Of a DNA stretch of 64,000 nt, positions 24,448 to 38,484 are shown piece by piece (positions within the stretch are counted from its first letter, which is position 1; each line of letters begins with the position of its first letter). The position numbers and the translations under genes were made by a program. This DNA comes from Lophius americanus (taxonomy: Eukaryota > Chordata > Actinopteri > Lophiiformes > Lophiidae), in contig JBBDHG010000019.1 in NCBI GenBank assembly GCA_037951165.1, forward strand, positions 11,696,001 through 11,760,000, in the 5' to 3' direction. The notes beneath the pieces were generated by a model. It did not search any database and had not been told where the DNA came from. It saw nothing but the letters and a program-made list of their open reading frames with translations.

Positions 24448-26549
24448 AAAGTTCTTAGGTCATATAAAAGCCCATTGGCCGATTGTAGTAATATTGGGCA
24501 CAACGTTATCTTTAGACAATCCTTAGAAGTATTTATAAATGGTTTGGATTAGGTTGTTAATAAGGTAACTATATAAATCATATTAATAGACGATTATAAG
24601 AAACAGGTAAACAATTGGCCAAGCAACACATCAGTGTCCATTTTTAGCTAATGAATTACAGCATAATATTAATATTAATAATAATATTAATACTCATAAA
24701 GTGTACACAACTTACATATTCAACTAGTTACAAACCATTCATAAAACCCTCCATAAGGCTAGTCTTATTTGAAAGTAGTACCCAATATTATGCACTTGTC
24801 ATGTATTGGGATGGCCATAATTACATGATATTAAAATTAGACATAAGCCCCAACAATAGCATTAGCAAGCTCTTTCAATAAAATGCAAACCAGCAAAACA
24901 TGGCTTCAATATGAACATTTTACTGGATGTATTACATTTTAGAGGCGTGCCAGATAAAGTTAAGAAGTGTTTCCCAGAAGATTCAGGATCCCCTCTGATA
25001 TCCGACCTCTGGCTATTTATTCCCTCCCTTGTGATTTCACAAACATCCACACTGCGTACAAACAGACCAAATGTTAAATCCTCTTTAGATCAACACAGGG
25101 TAAGGAGACAATATGCTTGACCTACCACTTCAAAGTTTGTCTGAATTTGCAAAAGGCCGAGAGTTCAATTATTTTTAAAATACGATCTATAGCTCTCTTT
25201 TGTTGAGGGTACACATGAGTGTAATTTCAGCAGTCCAGCCATGCTATTCACGCCATTTAGGTTTCATGTGTATTCATAGTTCAGTTTGAAAATGCAATGC
25301 TGTTATACTATGGAAATTACATTCTAGCCACACATACCCGCTAGGGACTTGCATACTTACAAACATACACCTGTAGGTGAATTACCTCAACTTTGGGAAA
25401 GGCTGGCTAAAGAAAAATGATGTTGCTGTGCTGAAAAAAAAAGTTTGTTGGGCATCCACATATTAAGAATTAGTTTAGCTACTTTGCAGAAAAATCCATA
25501 TTAGAGGCATTTCAGTTCAACACAAGCTGAACGGTTTTTCTGATATTGAACTTCCAGTAGCCTCAGATTTTCATTCCATTGCATCTTAAACAGAAGCGAA
25601 AGATATCAAATACAAACACATGCCATTGGATGATAAAAGAAATCCCAAATTCAGAAATTATATAAAAAATATTTTTTTTCCTGGTTGATTTATATTGGAG
25701 TTCTATAAGCGTTTATTTTTTTTAAATTAGATTTTTGAACGAACATTGTGTTATTATATTCTCCCCCCCAAAAAAAATGAAGACTGTCCAAACATAAAAA
25801 AATTGGCAAACATACAAAAAAAAGAAAGAAAAGAAAGCGCACACAAAAAACAAAAACAAACTTTGGTCTTTCTCTTCATATACAATATATATATGTAGTT
25901 GTACAAACACATAGATACATACATACATGCACTTATACACACACATACTGTATATACAGATATACATAGATATTTACATATATATATATATATATACTAT
26001 ACATACACACATAATATACATAAACACACACATTGGAAGTCTATGTAGAGGTTGTATACGATACTATACTCTTCTACAGTTCTATATTTATTAACCATCT
26101 CAACATATTTTTAGAATTGCAAATTGAACAACACTTTCGTATTTCATTAAGGCCGTTCCCCAGGTTTACAAATTTAACTGATATACACCTATATTTTATA
26201 TTTGTTCTTAAATAAAACTTTTTAAACCGACCTGTTCCCCTGAGTTCATAGTTACTCTCTCTGATTTCAAACAACCTCTGAATACAGCCAGGAAGGGAAT
26301 TTTGTGTACTTTGTACATCTTCAGAATGTTGAGATCAACTAAATCATGGAAATTAAGGAAATTTAATTTCATGAAATGAGTTAGAATTGTTATGGCTTCC
26401 TTTTGCAGCATGAAGAGTTGGTTTGTGCCGGTTTTGTATGTGTTTCCCCACACTCGTACACAATAGGTTCTGCATTGGAGTATGAGAGAAGATTACAACA
26501 TGTATAAAGAATTCTTGTTCAACGTAATAATTTGAGATTCAGAGAAGTG

Positions 26550-26577
26550 GTTGCGGGAAAAGAACATTTCCCGCAAC
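26550..26577. repeat. Perfect inverted repeat, 11-bp arms
   Basis: GTTGCGGGAAA (26550-26560) pairs with TTTCCCGCAAC (26567-26577) across a 6-nt loop. Confidence 0.8.
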
Positions 26578-29500
26578 ACACAAAAACATTTCTTTCAGCC
26601 ACTTATTTTGCATATGTCTGTACAGTGTAACTTCCATCAGAGATAGAACAATACAGCAATACGTGCAATGCATCACTGTGCACAATTCCCAAATATCACT
26701 TTAATATTTTTTATTGTTCGTTGTGAGTCTTTTTCAGATAAGGTTTTATAGACTATATAGAGTATTATAAAGTTAGCCACCGGCTGGTATTTCTATACCA
26801 CATGAAAATTATTCCATATACTAACAGTTTCTCCATTTGTACACGTTTCTATTTTAGTATGTCTTTGATATTTCTTTGAATCTATTCTTATGGAAAAGCA
26901 ATTAACTGAAGGTCACTTCCTGTGAAATTACCTGGCACCTAGGGTGTCAACGTCACAGATCTTATTTGTGCATACTGTATGTACATTGAGAAAAGGGGAA
27001 TCCAAGGGAATAGGACCTGGATGCAGATCACCTTGCAGAGCTGGTGGGGTTTTATTCATATATGAGTAATAGCAAAAGTTAAGATTTTTAGGATGTAGTT
27101 GAAAGCGAGGGTAAAAAAAAAAAAAGGAGCAAAAACTTCAACAAAGCAAAACCGATCTAATAGGAAGCAGGGAAAATACTATTTAAAATTTTAAAAGATA
27201 GAAAAAATACATAATATAAGGGTTTCAAAAAATGTGTATATTACTGTATTAATATCAAAACACATTACTTTCTACATTTCAGATACAAGAACTCAAGCAG
27301 GCTTGTGACCTTTTACTATTATAAACATCCTGTGAGGTTATGCAGGAATACATGTAGTGAAGAGAAAACACACTGATGATAATGTGTCTGTCAGACATAA
27401 ATAAGTGTTTAAACTACAAGTACATTTTTGCTTTTTTTGACAGAAAAGAGAGTGTAAATCGACAAGTGTAAATCGCTATATACAAGTGTAAATGACCACA
27501 AAGATCCGATCACTCAAAACCACTTGCCAAAAAAGGTCTTGGATGATTTTGACCACATAACATTTGTAGTGTAAACCATGAATGTATCCTGATGCGTCTT
27601 CAGTAAGGACACAACAGGAAAATAAGTCATCAGTGCGCGACTTGGTGGACGTTTAAGCGGAAGCGTGCCACCGGTTAAAAGAAAAAATAGAGAGAGAGGA
27701 GAGTGTGTGCGTGATTGGACTACAAGCAAATCGTCATGTCTTATCAACAGTCTTGCCAACAGTTTGAATAGTTTCTGCATTCGTGTATATCCTTTAAAAT
27801 GACCGTCTCTGCTGAAGCCAGACGCATTCAAAGTGAGTTCATTAGAAAGCGCTACGTCAAGGGCTACAGTCCACTTTGTACGCTGAACGAATGCATCAAA
27901 CAAATCATTGAACGCATTAGCCAGAATTTTTTTTCAACTCAATAGAGATAAAAAAAAATTTTTTTTGTTTTGGGGCCAAAACGGGAGATTAAAGACACAT
28001 CACCCTAACATTTCCTGCTGTCACATCAGAGAAAAAGAGCCATGTCTAGATCCATTTGCATAGCTTACTAACAGCAGAGCAGAGTTTGTGTTCCAACTTG
28101 CAATTATGAGTCAAGGCTATGCTTTCAAGAACATGGACTAATGGGCATTGCGTGACATTGAGGATTATGGGAGTTGTAGTTTGCTGTTACACATGTAGCA
28201 ATAGCTGCACGAGGGCTGGAAACCTCCGTCCAGTTAAAACTATGTACTGGTAATTTTGAGTCACTCAGGAGTTGGCTGTGAGTTTTTTTTCTGGCTGTTA
28301 TAAATAAAGTGCCCTTTCTGAGCTCCAGAGTTGGTCCGGACTTTGTTTTGTTACAAACCAGGATCCAGAGCTAAGCTAAGCAAGCTAGCGTAACTGTATC
28401 GTAACTGTACTCATTTTAACCAGAATCACCCTGCCCTAATAATAGTAAGAGACAGTGTGTGTCATGAACAAATGTAAATATATTCACACCAACCCTAACC
28501 ATCAGCAATACACATTACAGATTTACTAAACAATCTGTAGGATATATATTTTTTGTTCAGATCCTGTCTGTATTGTAAATGCACCCCTACGTTAGGAACT
28601 AAATCCTACTGGGGCCCAAAAGCTACCTAATCGGTCTCCCATCCAAATACACAATTCCTTTTCAGTCTAACAGAAAGCCAGTCGCCACAGCGTGTGCAAA
28701 GACAGCTGTAGCTGCTCCACATTCATTACTAGGTGCATTTAAGATTTCCAGTAATCGTGTCTCAGTCGCCTTTTGTGCTATTATGAAAAAATGGAGAGAC
28801 ATTTTTACAGATGATTTTGTTTGTTGGTCTGACTACTATCCACCCTCGAGCACATCTTGAATCAGGTTTACAAAAGAATAAAGAAAGCATGTTGCAACCA
28901 CTGAAGCCTATAAATATTAATTCTACACACCAATCAACCATAGAATTATAACCACTGGCAGATGATGTTAGAATTTCTTTGATTATTTTGTTACGCAGTT
29001 GTTGGCATATTTTGGGCAGCACGTGACAAATTTGTCTTTTACATTGATGTCTTAAAACCAGGGGGAAAAAAAGTAAGAATCTGAGTATGTCTTATTGGCC
29101 AGAGTGTTCTAAGGAAGGACAACTGTTGAACCGGAGACAGGGCCTAGGACAGCCATGGTTAACTTAAGGCTAGCCCAAGTTTTCCGAAAACCACAAAAAA
29201 GCTGTAGTAGCACAAATTGCTAAAAAAGTTAAAGTTGGTTCTGACAGAAAGGTGTCAGAAGACACTATTCTGTTTTGACCGCAAAGGGGAGAAATAGACA
29301 ATATTAAGCAGATAGTTTTAATGTTGTGGCTGATCAGTGTAATTTCCATACAAACATTCTTATTAATTAGTACCAGTATTGTCAATGTATTTTTGCAGCA
29401 TGTTTACACTGCCATACGATAGATAAGTAGGAAAGGTAAAGGATTAAAAAAGGAGGAAAACATTTAGATTTAAAACAAAGGCTTAATCTTAAAGTGTCTT

Positions 29501-32500
29501 TTGGTTGCAATGGACTGTTGTGGTATTGAGGGTCTTTCACACACAGGGCTTTTGAGCTATGCTTGCTGCTGTTTATGCCAATGTGATCCAACCAAGTGGA
29601 ACATTAGTCACAGTCTAGCTGTGAGTGTGAGCTCCATGGGCAGAACTGAGTTGACGGAGAACAAGACTCGGGATAAGGGCGGTGGGCTCTCTTTATAACA
29701 CTGATGTCAAGTGCTCAAACACAGTGAAAGTTTAGGGATAACGTTAACCAGCGGACAAACCTTTAACGTAAATATTGTCTGAATCATCACCCAGATGCAA
29801 ATTTAAAACATATACAAAAGTAATGTCTTGTCATTTATAAGTATGGCTATAACATATCAGCCTTAGCTCCCCAATGACCATCAATGAGACTTGGCCAGCC
29901 ATGACCACTTTGCCAAGTCACCAATTACCCTTCCTCCAAGTACATTGGTAGGTATTTACCACATCGGGAACACCCAACAAAACCTACATTTTTGGGGGAT
30001 GCTCTGACCAAGTCATCATTGCAATGTGACCCTCGTAAAAGTCATGCAAATTCTTATGCTTTCCATATAGACAAATTCCGTTCTGTTTCGGACTATTATT
30101 ATCCAATTAACTAATGAAAAATGATGACCACATGGATTATTACAGAAAAAATAATTTGTTGCTGCCATGAATTAAATGAATTAAATGAATTAATAACCAA
30201 TGTCAACTCTTTAACTACAGTATGTGAAGAACATTATTCAAGTGTTTCAAAAAACTGCTCTGAGGAGATGGCTCAAGAATGGGCTGTGCTAACTGGTTGA
30301 CTTTTCCATGCTTGACACAGACATAATCTCTTTAGATAAACAGACATCTGAAGAGACAAATATGGGAGGTTTTAACAAGATCAAACTGAGGAGCTGATCA
30401 TCTGACTACCATAAAGTATGTATTTATTTTATCCTTATTTTATTTTTAATGTAACCACATGTTTATTGGTTGAAGTTAGATAGCGTGAAGGGACTGTGTA
30501 ACCTTGTGTTTCAAAGGATTAATAAATAACCTTGCAAGTATTAGCAATATATGAATATTTTTTTCAGTTAGCTTTAATTCAAAAATGTAAATGGGTATTG
30601 CACTAAAATTAATAATAAATTGATAAGGAATTACTCAATTTTAGATGGGGTAAATAGAGCATCACGTTTTGATGGTTACTGACCAAACTATAATTTGACC
30701 ATTTGGGAGAAACACAGTTTCATTAATAATGTACAGGACTGTGCAAAATACATATTCCTTAAAGGATTTTTGGTAGTCAAAGTACAATGCTCATCTCCTT
30801 ATGGAGCAACACCAGCATGAAAAAATAAACTTGTTTCTGTTTCTGTTTACTATGAAAAAAATAGTGATGGAAATATACAACAACAGTTGTACTTTATTTT
30901 ACATAAAATACCTTTTATGTGATTAATGTATTGATGCTGACTGGAATTATCCTGCCTCCCTGACACACATCATTACACTGAGCTGCACTTTGTCCCTAAG
31001 GTTACAGAAGCCAGCTGTTTAAGCTTTAACAAAACACAAAATTCATGTGCTCTTTAGTGCAGGTCGTTGCGTCGCACTCTTTGTCTAAAAGTCAAAGGAT
31101 TAACCAAATAGCATAAAATAACATTTATAAAATCATGACACAGTCACCCAAGAAGGAACGGCCTTATGACAAAACATACAGATATCCTTCATTGAAGCGT
31201 ACTCCAACTTTGCATTTTCAGTAAATATGGCCTTGGTGTGTGTCAATTTTTTTTTTTGATGAATTTGCAAGCTAAATGTTGTCTTTAATAATGCTGAATC
31301 TGACGATCTGTTCATCATTGCAGTAAATATAAATATTAAAATTGAATGAGTGATGAGATGATATTTCCTATGTCAATAAGATACTCCATTGGGATGTCAA
31401 GTTTAACCTTTTTTGCAATAAGCATAAGAATTCTATAAAATACAATATCTCACGAGACACTAGATACACATGTTTTGATAGGCCAAAGTTTGAAGAATAT
31501 TTAATAGTTCTTTAGTGCCTTTGTCTTTCGGATCATGGGTCTATAATCCATACACACAGCAAACATCATTTTGGTTAGGTCATCAAAAAAGTCAGTATTA
31601 TGTTTTTGTGACCTGTAAATGGATATTAAAATTTCTCGACCAGAAGAGTTCGATTGAAGAGCAACATACTCAAAAAACCAAACATTGACAGATGTAGTAG
31701 TTAAGGTTAGATTTCCTCAGTCTTTGTCATTTTCACTAGCTTAATTTCAGAATCACCTAAAAAGATAGTGAGCTTCTCAGGTTCTGGGCTGGCTGAACAT
31801 CCTGTAGCTTCTGGTCAAGCTGTGGATATTTTGCTGTTACTTGTGTTTTGGTTAACCTCAACATTAGCACTAGCTGTAGTGTTAGCCTTAGGTTGACGTA
31901 TTTCATTCAAATTCTTTGGTCTGACCTGAATTTTCTGAATAATATAAGTTTATGAAATAATGCAACAATCATGTTGCTGCAATATTAACATACACTACAG
32001 GAAAAATTGACAGACAGAGTATCTTTGGCTTTTTTTTATAAATAGCATTCTTTAAAAACCCTTATAATACATCCCATGTCAAGGCCTAAAATCCATACTA
32101 CGGTTTTGTCGGAGTCAGTCAGAACAACATTTACTATCTTGTTACTAAGTAGTGCACTCAGGGATGCACTGTCAGTGCTTCTCTCTAGGCAGTGAAGTGA
32201 GTCACTGTAGCACGGCTTCAAGGCGGGCACCATGGGCATTTTGACTGTACTTATGTGCGAGGTTCCCAATTAGCCTCTACATTCCTTAATTAATCAAGAG
32301 AAGAGTTAAACAGTGGACCATTAGTACAAAAGTCAATGGTGTCATCTATTTAAGAACCTAATTTAGAAAAAAGCTTTTAAGACTCTTTCTTACATTATTT
32401 TTCTCACCAACAGTAACATGACACGCTGAGCCTCGATATGCTAGTCATGTGTTCCATCTCACAGGACATTTTAAGGCTATTGTGTTTTAAATAGTGGTGG

Positions 32501-33877
32501 TTTGTGGTGGGAAGTTGTACAATAATGTCTGATGTGCTATGATTCAATGAACGGACCTTTGTTTTATTTAACAGGGTAAAACTGCTTGGAAATTTGCATA
32601 AAATGCTAATGGTTGGTTGGATTCAAAGCAAGGCAGTTTTGCAACAATGAAAGCTAGCTAGCATGTCAGGCAAAGAGCAGCTTACTCTAACACTTAGTTA
32701 TTAAACAGGCAGACAGCTGGTCAATATCTAAGACAGATTAAAAATTAGGTATCGAATGGTCAAGATAGCAAGATAGTCAGAATGACATGATTGATAGGCC
32801 ACTAGAAAGACACAAAGCTAATGTACCTATAGTAAGAAACTGAGGGCAAGACAGCCGGTAGCCCTGGTTGGATAGATGATACATAAAATAAATAAGTCAG
32901 ACTTTTCAGGCTAGCTTCTCAGACTGGTATGGGCAGCTATAGACAAAAAGAAAATATGATTACAAGACAGCTAGTTAGGAATAGAGAGAACAGTTGGCCC
33001 GAAATACAATAATGTAGAAAGATATACTGGCAGATAGATGATATCCTATTATTGATCCGACTAAATGCAGAGAGAGGAATTTCTACCAAAGAGTACCAAG
33101 GTCAGAAATAAATCCGAAAGCAAGCTCTCTGTAAATGTGACACAACATTCCTGTTCGCATGGGTAACTGTGACTACCAATGAAGTCCAGTGGAGTGGGGC
33201 TGAAACGTAGATTGCAAGTGGGCTTGCATTACACTATAAACTACATCAAATTTGTCCGCCACTGTTCTGAATAATAAAACAGATTTACAATCCTTTCTGC
33301 ACCAAAGAGAAAAAAGATAAGCAAGCATTGGAGAAGTAACCTGTTCAATATATTCTCTTCATTCTCTGCCCTTGGACTGTCTTTTCTCCTCTCTATCCCC
33401 AGTTCTTCATGTTTTGCAAAATGATGGTCAGCAAAGTTCTTCTATACAAGCGAGTCAGGATGAGACTAATGAAACAAAAATGGAGAACATCTTTGAATAT
33501 ATGAGGCACGGCTGGGACACAGCCTTTGACTGGTGCCACAAATGAGCCAATTAGACTCAGACTTGGCTCTTTTAAAAGATGCTAATAATGGTGTACAGAG
33601 ATGGGGTCTTGCTTTTTCACACTTCTCCTGACCTGTTATTCATTTTTTTAGCAGTGTACATATACAGTATGTTTGAATACGTCTGTATCTGTGTGTGGGA
33701 GTCGTGATGCGCTTTCGTCTCATTATTTTTCTTTAGTGTATTGGTTTCAGCATTTTAATTCTCAGTGTAAGTACAATTTAACTTCAGCAGCTGTCTGTTT
33801 ACACCTTGGTTTTGAAGATGGTTTGGAACATTAAAATGTAAATTAAACAGTTGAGAGCTCAGAAGCAAAATTTTTAC

Positions 33878-33915
33878 ACATAACCTCCGCCAGCAAAAGT
33901 TTGCGGAGGTTATGT
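33878..33915. repeat. Inverted repeat ACATAACCTCCGC, likely mobile-element terminus
   Basis: ACATAACCTCCGC (33878-33890) and GCGGAGGTTATGT (33903-33915) are perfect complements with a 12-nt loop. The motif AACCTCCGCC...GGAGGTTATGT is the start of a common fish interspersed repeat. Sequence to about 34160 (TGGACCAGAATCTGGGTGAT) looks like its decayed body. Confidence 0.65.
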
Positions 33916-34197
33916 AATCACCAACATTTAGTGCCTCCATCATCAGGAGTTGGAGGTGGTTATATGATCACAGAACTTTGATTGTTCGAAAAATATTTCA
34001 AGAAGCTGTCGAAAGAATTTGAAGACCTTTTGTGTAGGAGAGGATCTTAAGCGAAGGAAGATATTTGATTTGAGGGCCTTTACCCTTGTATCTACAATTC
34101 ATCAAATTTCACCACTCAGCACAAATGGACCAGAATCTGGGTGATAATCTGGATCTCAGTCATTGACTTATATATTTGGAGTATTATGTATGTATTG

Positions 34198-34440
34198 GGG
34201 TGGCACGGTGGCTCAGTGGTTAGCACTTTTGCCTCACAGCAAGAAGGTACCAGGTTCAAATCAACATCTGCCAGCCTCTCTGTGCAGAGTTTGCATGTTC
34301 TCCCTGTGTCCCGGAACTCCAACTTCCTCCCACATTCCAAAAACATGTGACATAGGTGACACTAAAATTGCCTGTGTGAGTGGTTGTGTGTCTCTATTTG
34401 TCTGCCCTTCAATGAACTGGCATCTTTTTATTGCCAAACA
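34198..34440 (+). mobile_element. tRNA-related SINE-like repeat, plus strand
   Basis: The sequence starts GGGGTGGCACGGTGGCTCAG and continues TGGTTAGCA...GCCTCACAGCAAGAAGG, GTTTGCATGTTCTCCC and TTCCTCCCACA, a very common teleost interspersed repeat. A box-A-like TGGCTCAGTGG starts at 34209, and a box-B-like GGTTCAAATCA lies at 34253-34263, as in tRNA-derived Pol III promoters. The 3' half is diverged, so this is an old copy. Confidence 0.8.
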
Positions 34441-34879
34441 GTGACTTACTTCTTCCCCAGCCAGAGGTGGAAGAAGTAAGTTTTAATTTTTAGTCAAGAA
34501 AAACACCAAATAGTTACATTGCAGCAGTATTATTTACTTGGAAATATTTTTTTTCTGATAGTTGTTATTTTTTTCAAAGGTAGAATGGCATGAAGTCATC
34601 ATCTAATTGAGTTGAATTGAATTATACAAAAAAAAAAATAACAATTGTTAAAAACATGCTAATAGTTCTTATACTGGATGCAAATAGTAACTATGATAAA
34701 TACGGTAAATTAGTAGACTTAGCTTCTAAAAACCTATAATTTAGGAACAGGCATAGGGCCACATTTGGGATCTTCTCAAGCTTGTTCCTTGAGTAAAGGC
34801 AGTTTTGTCATTTGCTAACTGTTCTCTCTAGAACAAAGAGTACTGTCGAAACCTGCTGTTTTTGGAAAGTGCCTTGAGA

Positions 34880-35046
34880 TAAGATTTGTTTTGCTTTAAT
34901 ACTTTCCGCATATAATTGACTAGACTTGACTAAGTAATGTAATTGCTCTGTTATTCTGTATTCTGTAACATGCTCTTGCTGCTGTAACACTGCAATTTCC
35001 CCATTGTGGGACTAATAAAGGTTTGTCTCATCTTATCTTATCTTAA
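34880..35046 (+). mobile_element. LINE/SINE 3' tail with TTATC repeats, plus strand
   Basis: The sequence reads TTATTCTGTA, ACATGCTCTTGCTGCTGTAA, CACTGCAATTTCCCCATTG, TGGGACTAATAAAGG, then a short (CTTAT)n tail. The same family occurs in reverse orientation at 40151-40275. The tail and polyadenylation-like AATAAAGG end are typical of fish non-LTR elements. Only the 3' end is present, as expected of 5'-truncated insertions. The start is approximate. Confidence 0.72.
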
Positions 35047-35663
35047 CTTTTATAGCTGAGCTAAATGTCAAAATTACATCTATGGTGATTCTTTGCTGTT
35101 GTTATTTAGTTTTCATACATCTCGCTATGACACCTTCCCTTGGACTTTGCCTGGTACATTCATCATGCTGTCTTTCATTTTTCTTTATACAGTATACATG
35201 TAGTTTCAAATATGTTTAGAATAACTGACAAATTTGTTATTATCAAAATGTTACCCTGTTTGAAAATTTCTGAGTTCAACTTATTTTGATTAAGCAAATA
35301 CTCCTAGTTCCTGCTATACAGGGGCTGCTTAAATAAAGCAAATGCCATTAAAAAGGTCTGGTTAATCTCTGTAAATTAGCATAACATGTATGCTTTATAT
35401 ATATATATACCAAAATCAATCCTAGTTCAGTCTATTGAGCTAATGGCTGAAGTCACACTGATTCTGTCTGTCAGTAATGATTGAAAATCTAACATCCACT
35501 CAGAATAAAAGACATCGATCAATTTTAATTGTCTTTCAATTTCAAACTAATAAGCAATTTAAACATTTTTGCCTAATTACACTGTTGTTTATATTATATT
35601 GTATAAATTTGCGACAAATGCTTGTTTATGAGATACTTTTGATCATCAATGGCTCCAACTCAC

Positions 35664-35948
35664 CATAGTCGCTCTCATAAAAGATCATGAACTTCTGCCA
35701 GTGCAGTTCTGAGACGAGGGTGAGCAGGACGTCGTTGATTCTAACGGGTGGACGGGCTGCCAAGGTGTAGCTCTCTCCGTCTGGGCTTGGGTTGAGCTGA
35801 CAAGCAGTACGAGGTCCACCTTCTGCATTTCTCTGGATGAAGAGGTGAGGAATGTGCATTGCATCTGTCAGGGACTGCAGAGCACTTGCGGCTGCACAGC
35901 CCGTCGAAGTTACCAAAGCAAGGATTCCCTGGTTCATCAACTCACAGG
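35664..35948 (-). CDS. grid1: GRID1 internal coding exon (amino-terminal domain, first of two in window)
   Basis: This 285-bp exon encodes part of the extracellular amino-terminal domain of the delta-1 glutamate receptor, a postsynaptic membrane protein that links to presynaptic neurexin through cerebellins. Read on the minus strand, a pyrimidine-rich tract and TCCAG acceptor precede the exon, and a GTGAGT donor follows it. The frame is 2 bases + 94 codons + 1 base. Recognisable blocks are [39 protein letters not shown], and WQKF near the end. NPSPDGE and the surrounding residues match GRID1 and not GRID2 as I recall them. Three cysteines (first full codon, STGC, TAC) sit where delta receptors form amino-terminal-domain disulfides. 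The final G joins AT of the next exon to make Asp. It is one internal exon: no start codon belongs here. I cannot tell whether this is the grid1a or grid1b paralogue. Confidence 0.97.
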
Positions 35949-36458
35949 CTGGATAGAGAGAAAAAAACAGAAAGAAAGAGGGAAGTATTTTAGAAAGGAG
36001 GTTTTAAGGTTTTCCCAGGTTTTAAGAAACATGTGCTCAACCTGGCTAAGGTGTTCAAGATGGTTTTTGGCATTTGGTATTCAGGATTATGATCTGAAAC
36101 TCTGTTGTTGAGAGCAGAGTAGAGGAAGGATGGGGTTGGTACTGGAGTCGCATCACAAGGTGTATAAAGAGAGATTCAGTGGGTGGCCTCTTCTGATCCA
36201 TTACCCCAGACAAAAGTGAGATGGCTGATTAAATTGAAAATACTTGTTTGAGGTAAAAGATGCTCAGTAATAGAAGGTGAATAAGAGAGTTGGAAGAGTC
36301 ATTGCAGTTCTATAAAAAATAAAATTTTAGCTTGGGTCGCAGCTTATATGAAAATGCTGCTTCATTTGAATATAAATAAAATAATGTCCTGCACATCTGT
36401 CACTCTTTATCTTTTCTGTAAACCAGCACAGATTAAAACAGCAGACAAATACTTGCTA

Positions 36459-36493
36459 TGTCTGTGTTGGGTCTTTACGTCCCAACACAGACA
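36459..36493. repeat. Perfect inverted repeat, 13-bp arms
   Basis: TGTCTGTGTTGGG (36459-36471) pairs with CCCAACACAGACA (36481-36493) across a 9-nt loop. It lies about 0.5 kb upstream, in transcript sense, of the first GRID1 exon. Confidence 0.85.
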
Positions 36494-38362
36494 CATCTTT
36501 ATTTGAGTGAAATTTGGGAATCTGTTTAAGATCTTCTTAAGTGTGGTCAGCATGTCTGTCAGCACAAAATATTAAATATTTTTAAAAGATGAAAATAATG
36601 TCTTGATGAGAAAAGCTTCTCTGTCACAGCGGTGGTCTCTGAGGCAGAGGATAGACAGTGGGGAGCAGATATTCTTTAAATTTTCTTTTCCTTTCCCAAA
36701 TAATAAGAAATAATAACAGCAAACAGCCTTTTCTTATAGTGAACATTTCTAAAACAATTTTGTATAGTGCATACGAAAACAAAGAAATTACTGAAATCAA
36801 CGATGAAACTTATAAACAGGGAAACTTTGCCAAAATCTACCTCTAGGTAGAATTTCTTCTTAAATCTTGCTTACAAACAAACAGACACACAGAAAAATCA
36901 GCAAATGTTAACCAATAAAATACATAACAGGGGATGCTTTCTTGAATAAATGTGTTTTAAGAGTAGATTTAAAAGAGGGGTTTCTGAGGGCTTGATGTCT
37001 TTAGTTGGTCTATTCCATATTGTCTCAATATTCCGTATTGTCAAATGCAGCTTTTTTACACGGATCTGATACAATTTTGCAGCACATATCACATGTCTTT
37101 CAACTATTGTGATACTGTGTTTATATTATGTGTTTTGCTGATAGGAGAGATTCTTATGCCAACGATATTTAGTGCAGTCTGAATTTTATGAGAATTGTAT
37201 TCACAAATGCTAATTAGTGATTTCAGTGCTACATGAATGCAGCAGGTGACTGAACCGTCAAGAGATTCAGTCTCCTGCTGTCGCTTCATAGAATTTCCTC
37301 TCATCAGTTTGTGTTGACATGTAAAAATAGTGTTTACTTGCTACTGTCACTAAACACAAGTTTATCAAACATAACTTAACACACTGCTTGATGCTATGTA
37401 AGGTGGTATTTGGGTCCTTTTTATTTATCCTACATGGATTAACTATATCTTGTAGTTTCTAATCTATTTTTCTTTATCTTCGTGTGTTTTATTTGTTAAA
37501 TTCATACCATTGTTAACCTTAGTCTGAAAATATACCCATCACTTCACAGTTACATTCCCATATTCAAATCTTGAATCCAACTCTAAACACTGCACTTTGT
37601 TGTCTCGGACTCTGCGTAATGAGAACAGAAGTGAAACTAAACTTATCTAAAATAAGAGTCTGACTCCTTTTTGTTATGTTCTTAGCTTCTCATTACAGTT
37701 CAATGTGGATTACATCAATTACTCAAAATAATGGATCAGTCCTAGAACTCCACTGAGCAGGAGAAAAAATCATTATCTGCCAAATGTAGGCAGGTAGTTT
37801 ACAGAAGACATGAATATCCTTCATATGCATATTCCTGTTTTTGCTATGGCTCACATTATTGTTCCATAGCATTAGTAATGCAACATGGAAATACAATTCA
37901 TCCCCCCCAAAAAATTTTGTGGCGTTAACTTTAAACAGGTTTCATTTAAACAAAATATGATGTGAAATCATATAACAATGCAGCTTTTTGTACAGCTGAA
38001 GATATTGGAAAAGAATAAATTATATTTCACTGTGTTTCATAATAGAAAATAATTATTAGGTCTACTTAATTGCATACAAAATGTCGCAACAGGCATGCAG
38101 TCCAACACTGTATTATCTTATATAAACCACTGATATTGAGAATTTTAAGAGGAACAACAAGGACTGTACAACATAAATGCATCGTGAACACAAACAGGTA
38201 GAATGCAACATGAAACTAAAAGAGAAGGATGGTATAGAAGAGTAGTAGGTGAAGAAAAAGGAGAGTGGTTTTGAAAAACAGGCAATGATGGGGGAGATGA
38301 AGGGGGAGAAAAGGAAGGCAGATAAGAGTGAGTGCTGAAAGGAGCCATACTGGGAAAGGGAT

Positions 38363-38366
<4 letters not shown>

Positions 38367-38449
<83 letters not shown>

Positions 38450-38484
38450 GTGTGTGTGTATGTGTGTGTGTGTGTGTGTGTGTG
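38367..38484. repeat. Long TG/CA microsatellite
   Basis: This is a nearly pure (TG)n run of about 118 bp, interrupted by TTTGCG and TATG variants near its high-coordinate end. On the minus (transcribed) strand it is (CA)n. The His/Thr-rich open frame across it is an artefact of the repeat. Confidence 0.95.

Larger units (their letters stand above)
18570..35663 (-). other. grid1: GRID1 intron between the two coding exons (17,094 bp)
   Basis: The intron is defined by the GTGAGT donor at its high-coordinate end and the CCCTCAG acceptor at its low-coordinate end. It is phase 1, splitting a conserved Asp codon. It holds the partial exon duplication next to the acceptor, three SINE-like copies (two minus, one plus), LINE tails near 24.4 and 35.0 kb, a TA microsatellite at 21.35 kb and several short perfect hairpins. 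The open frames inside it are short, lack splice or family signals, and look like chance. The longest is about 130 codons on the minus strand at 27514-27903. Confidence 0.93.

Noticed and set aside
27514..27903. 130-codon open frame on the minus strand
   Set aside because: No domain or family resemblance. It starts beside A/T tracts and has no flanking gene signals. Chance open frames of this size are expected in 64 kb.
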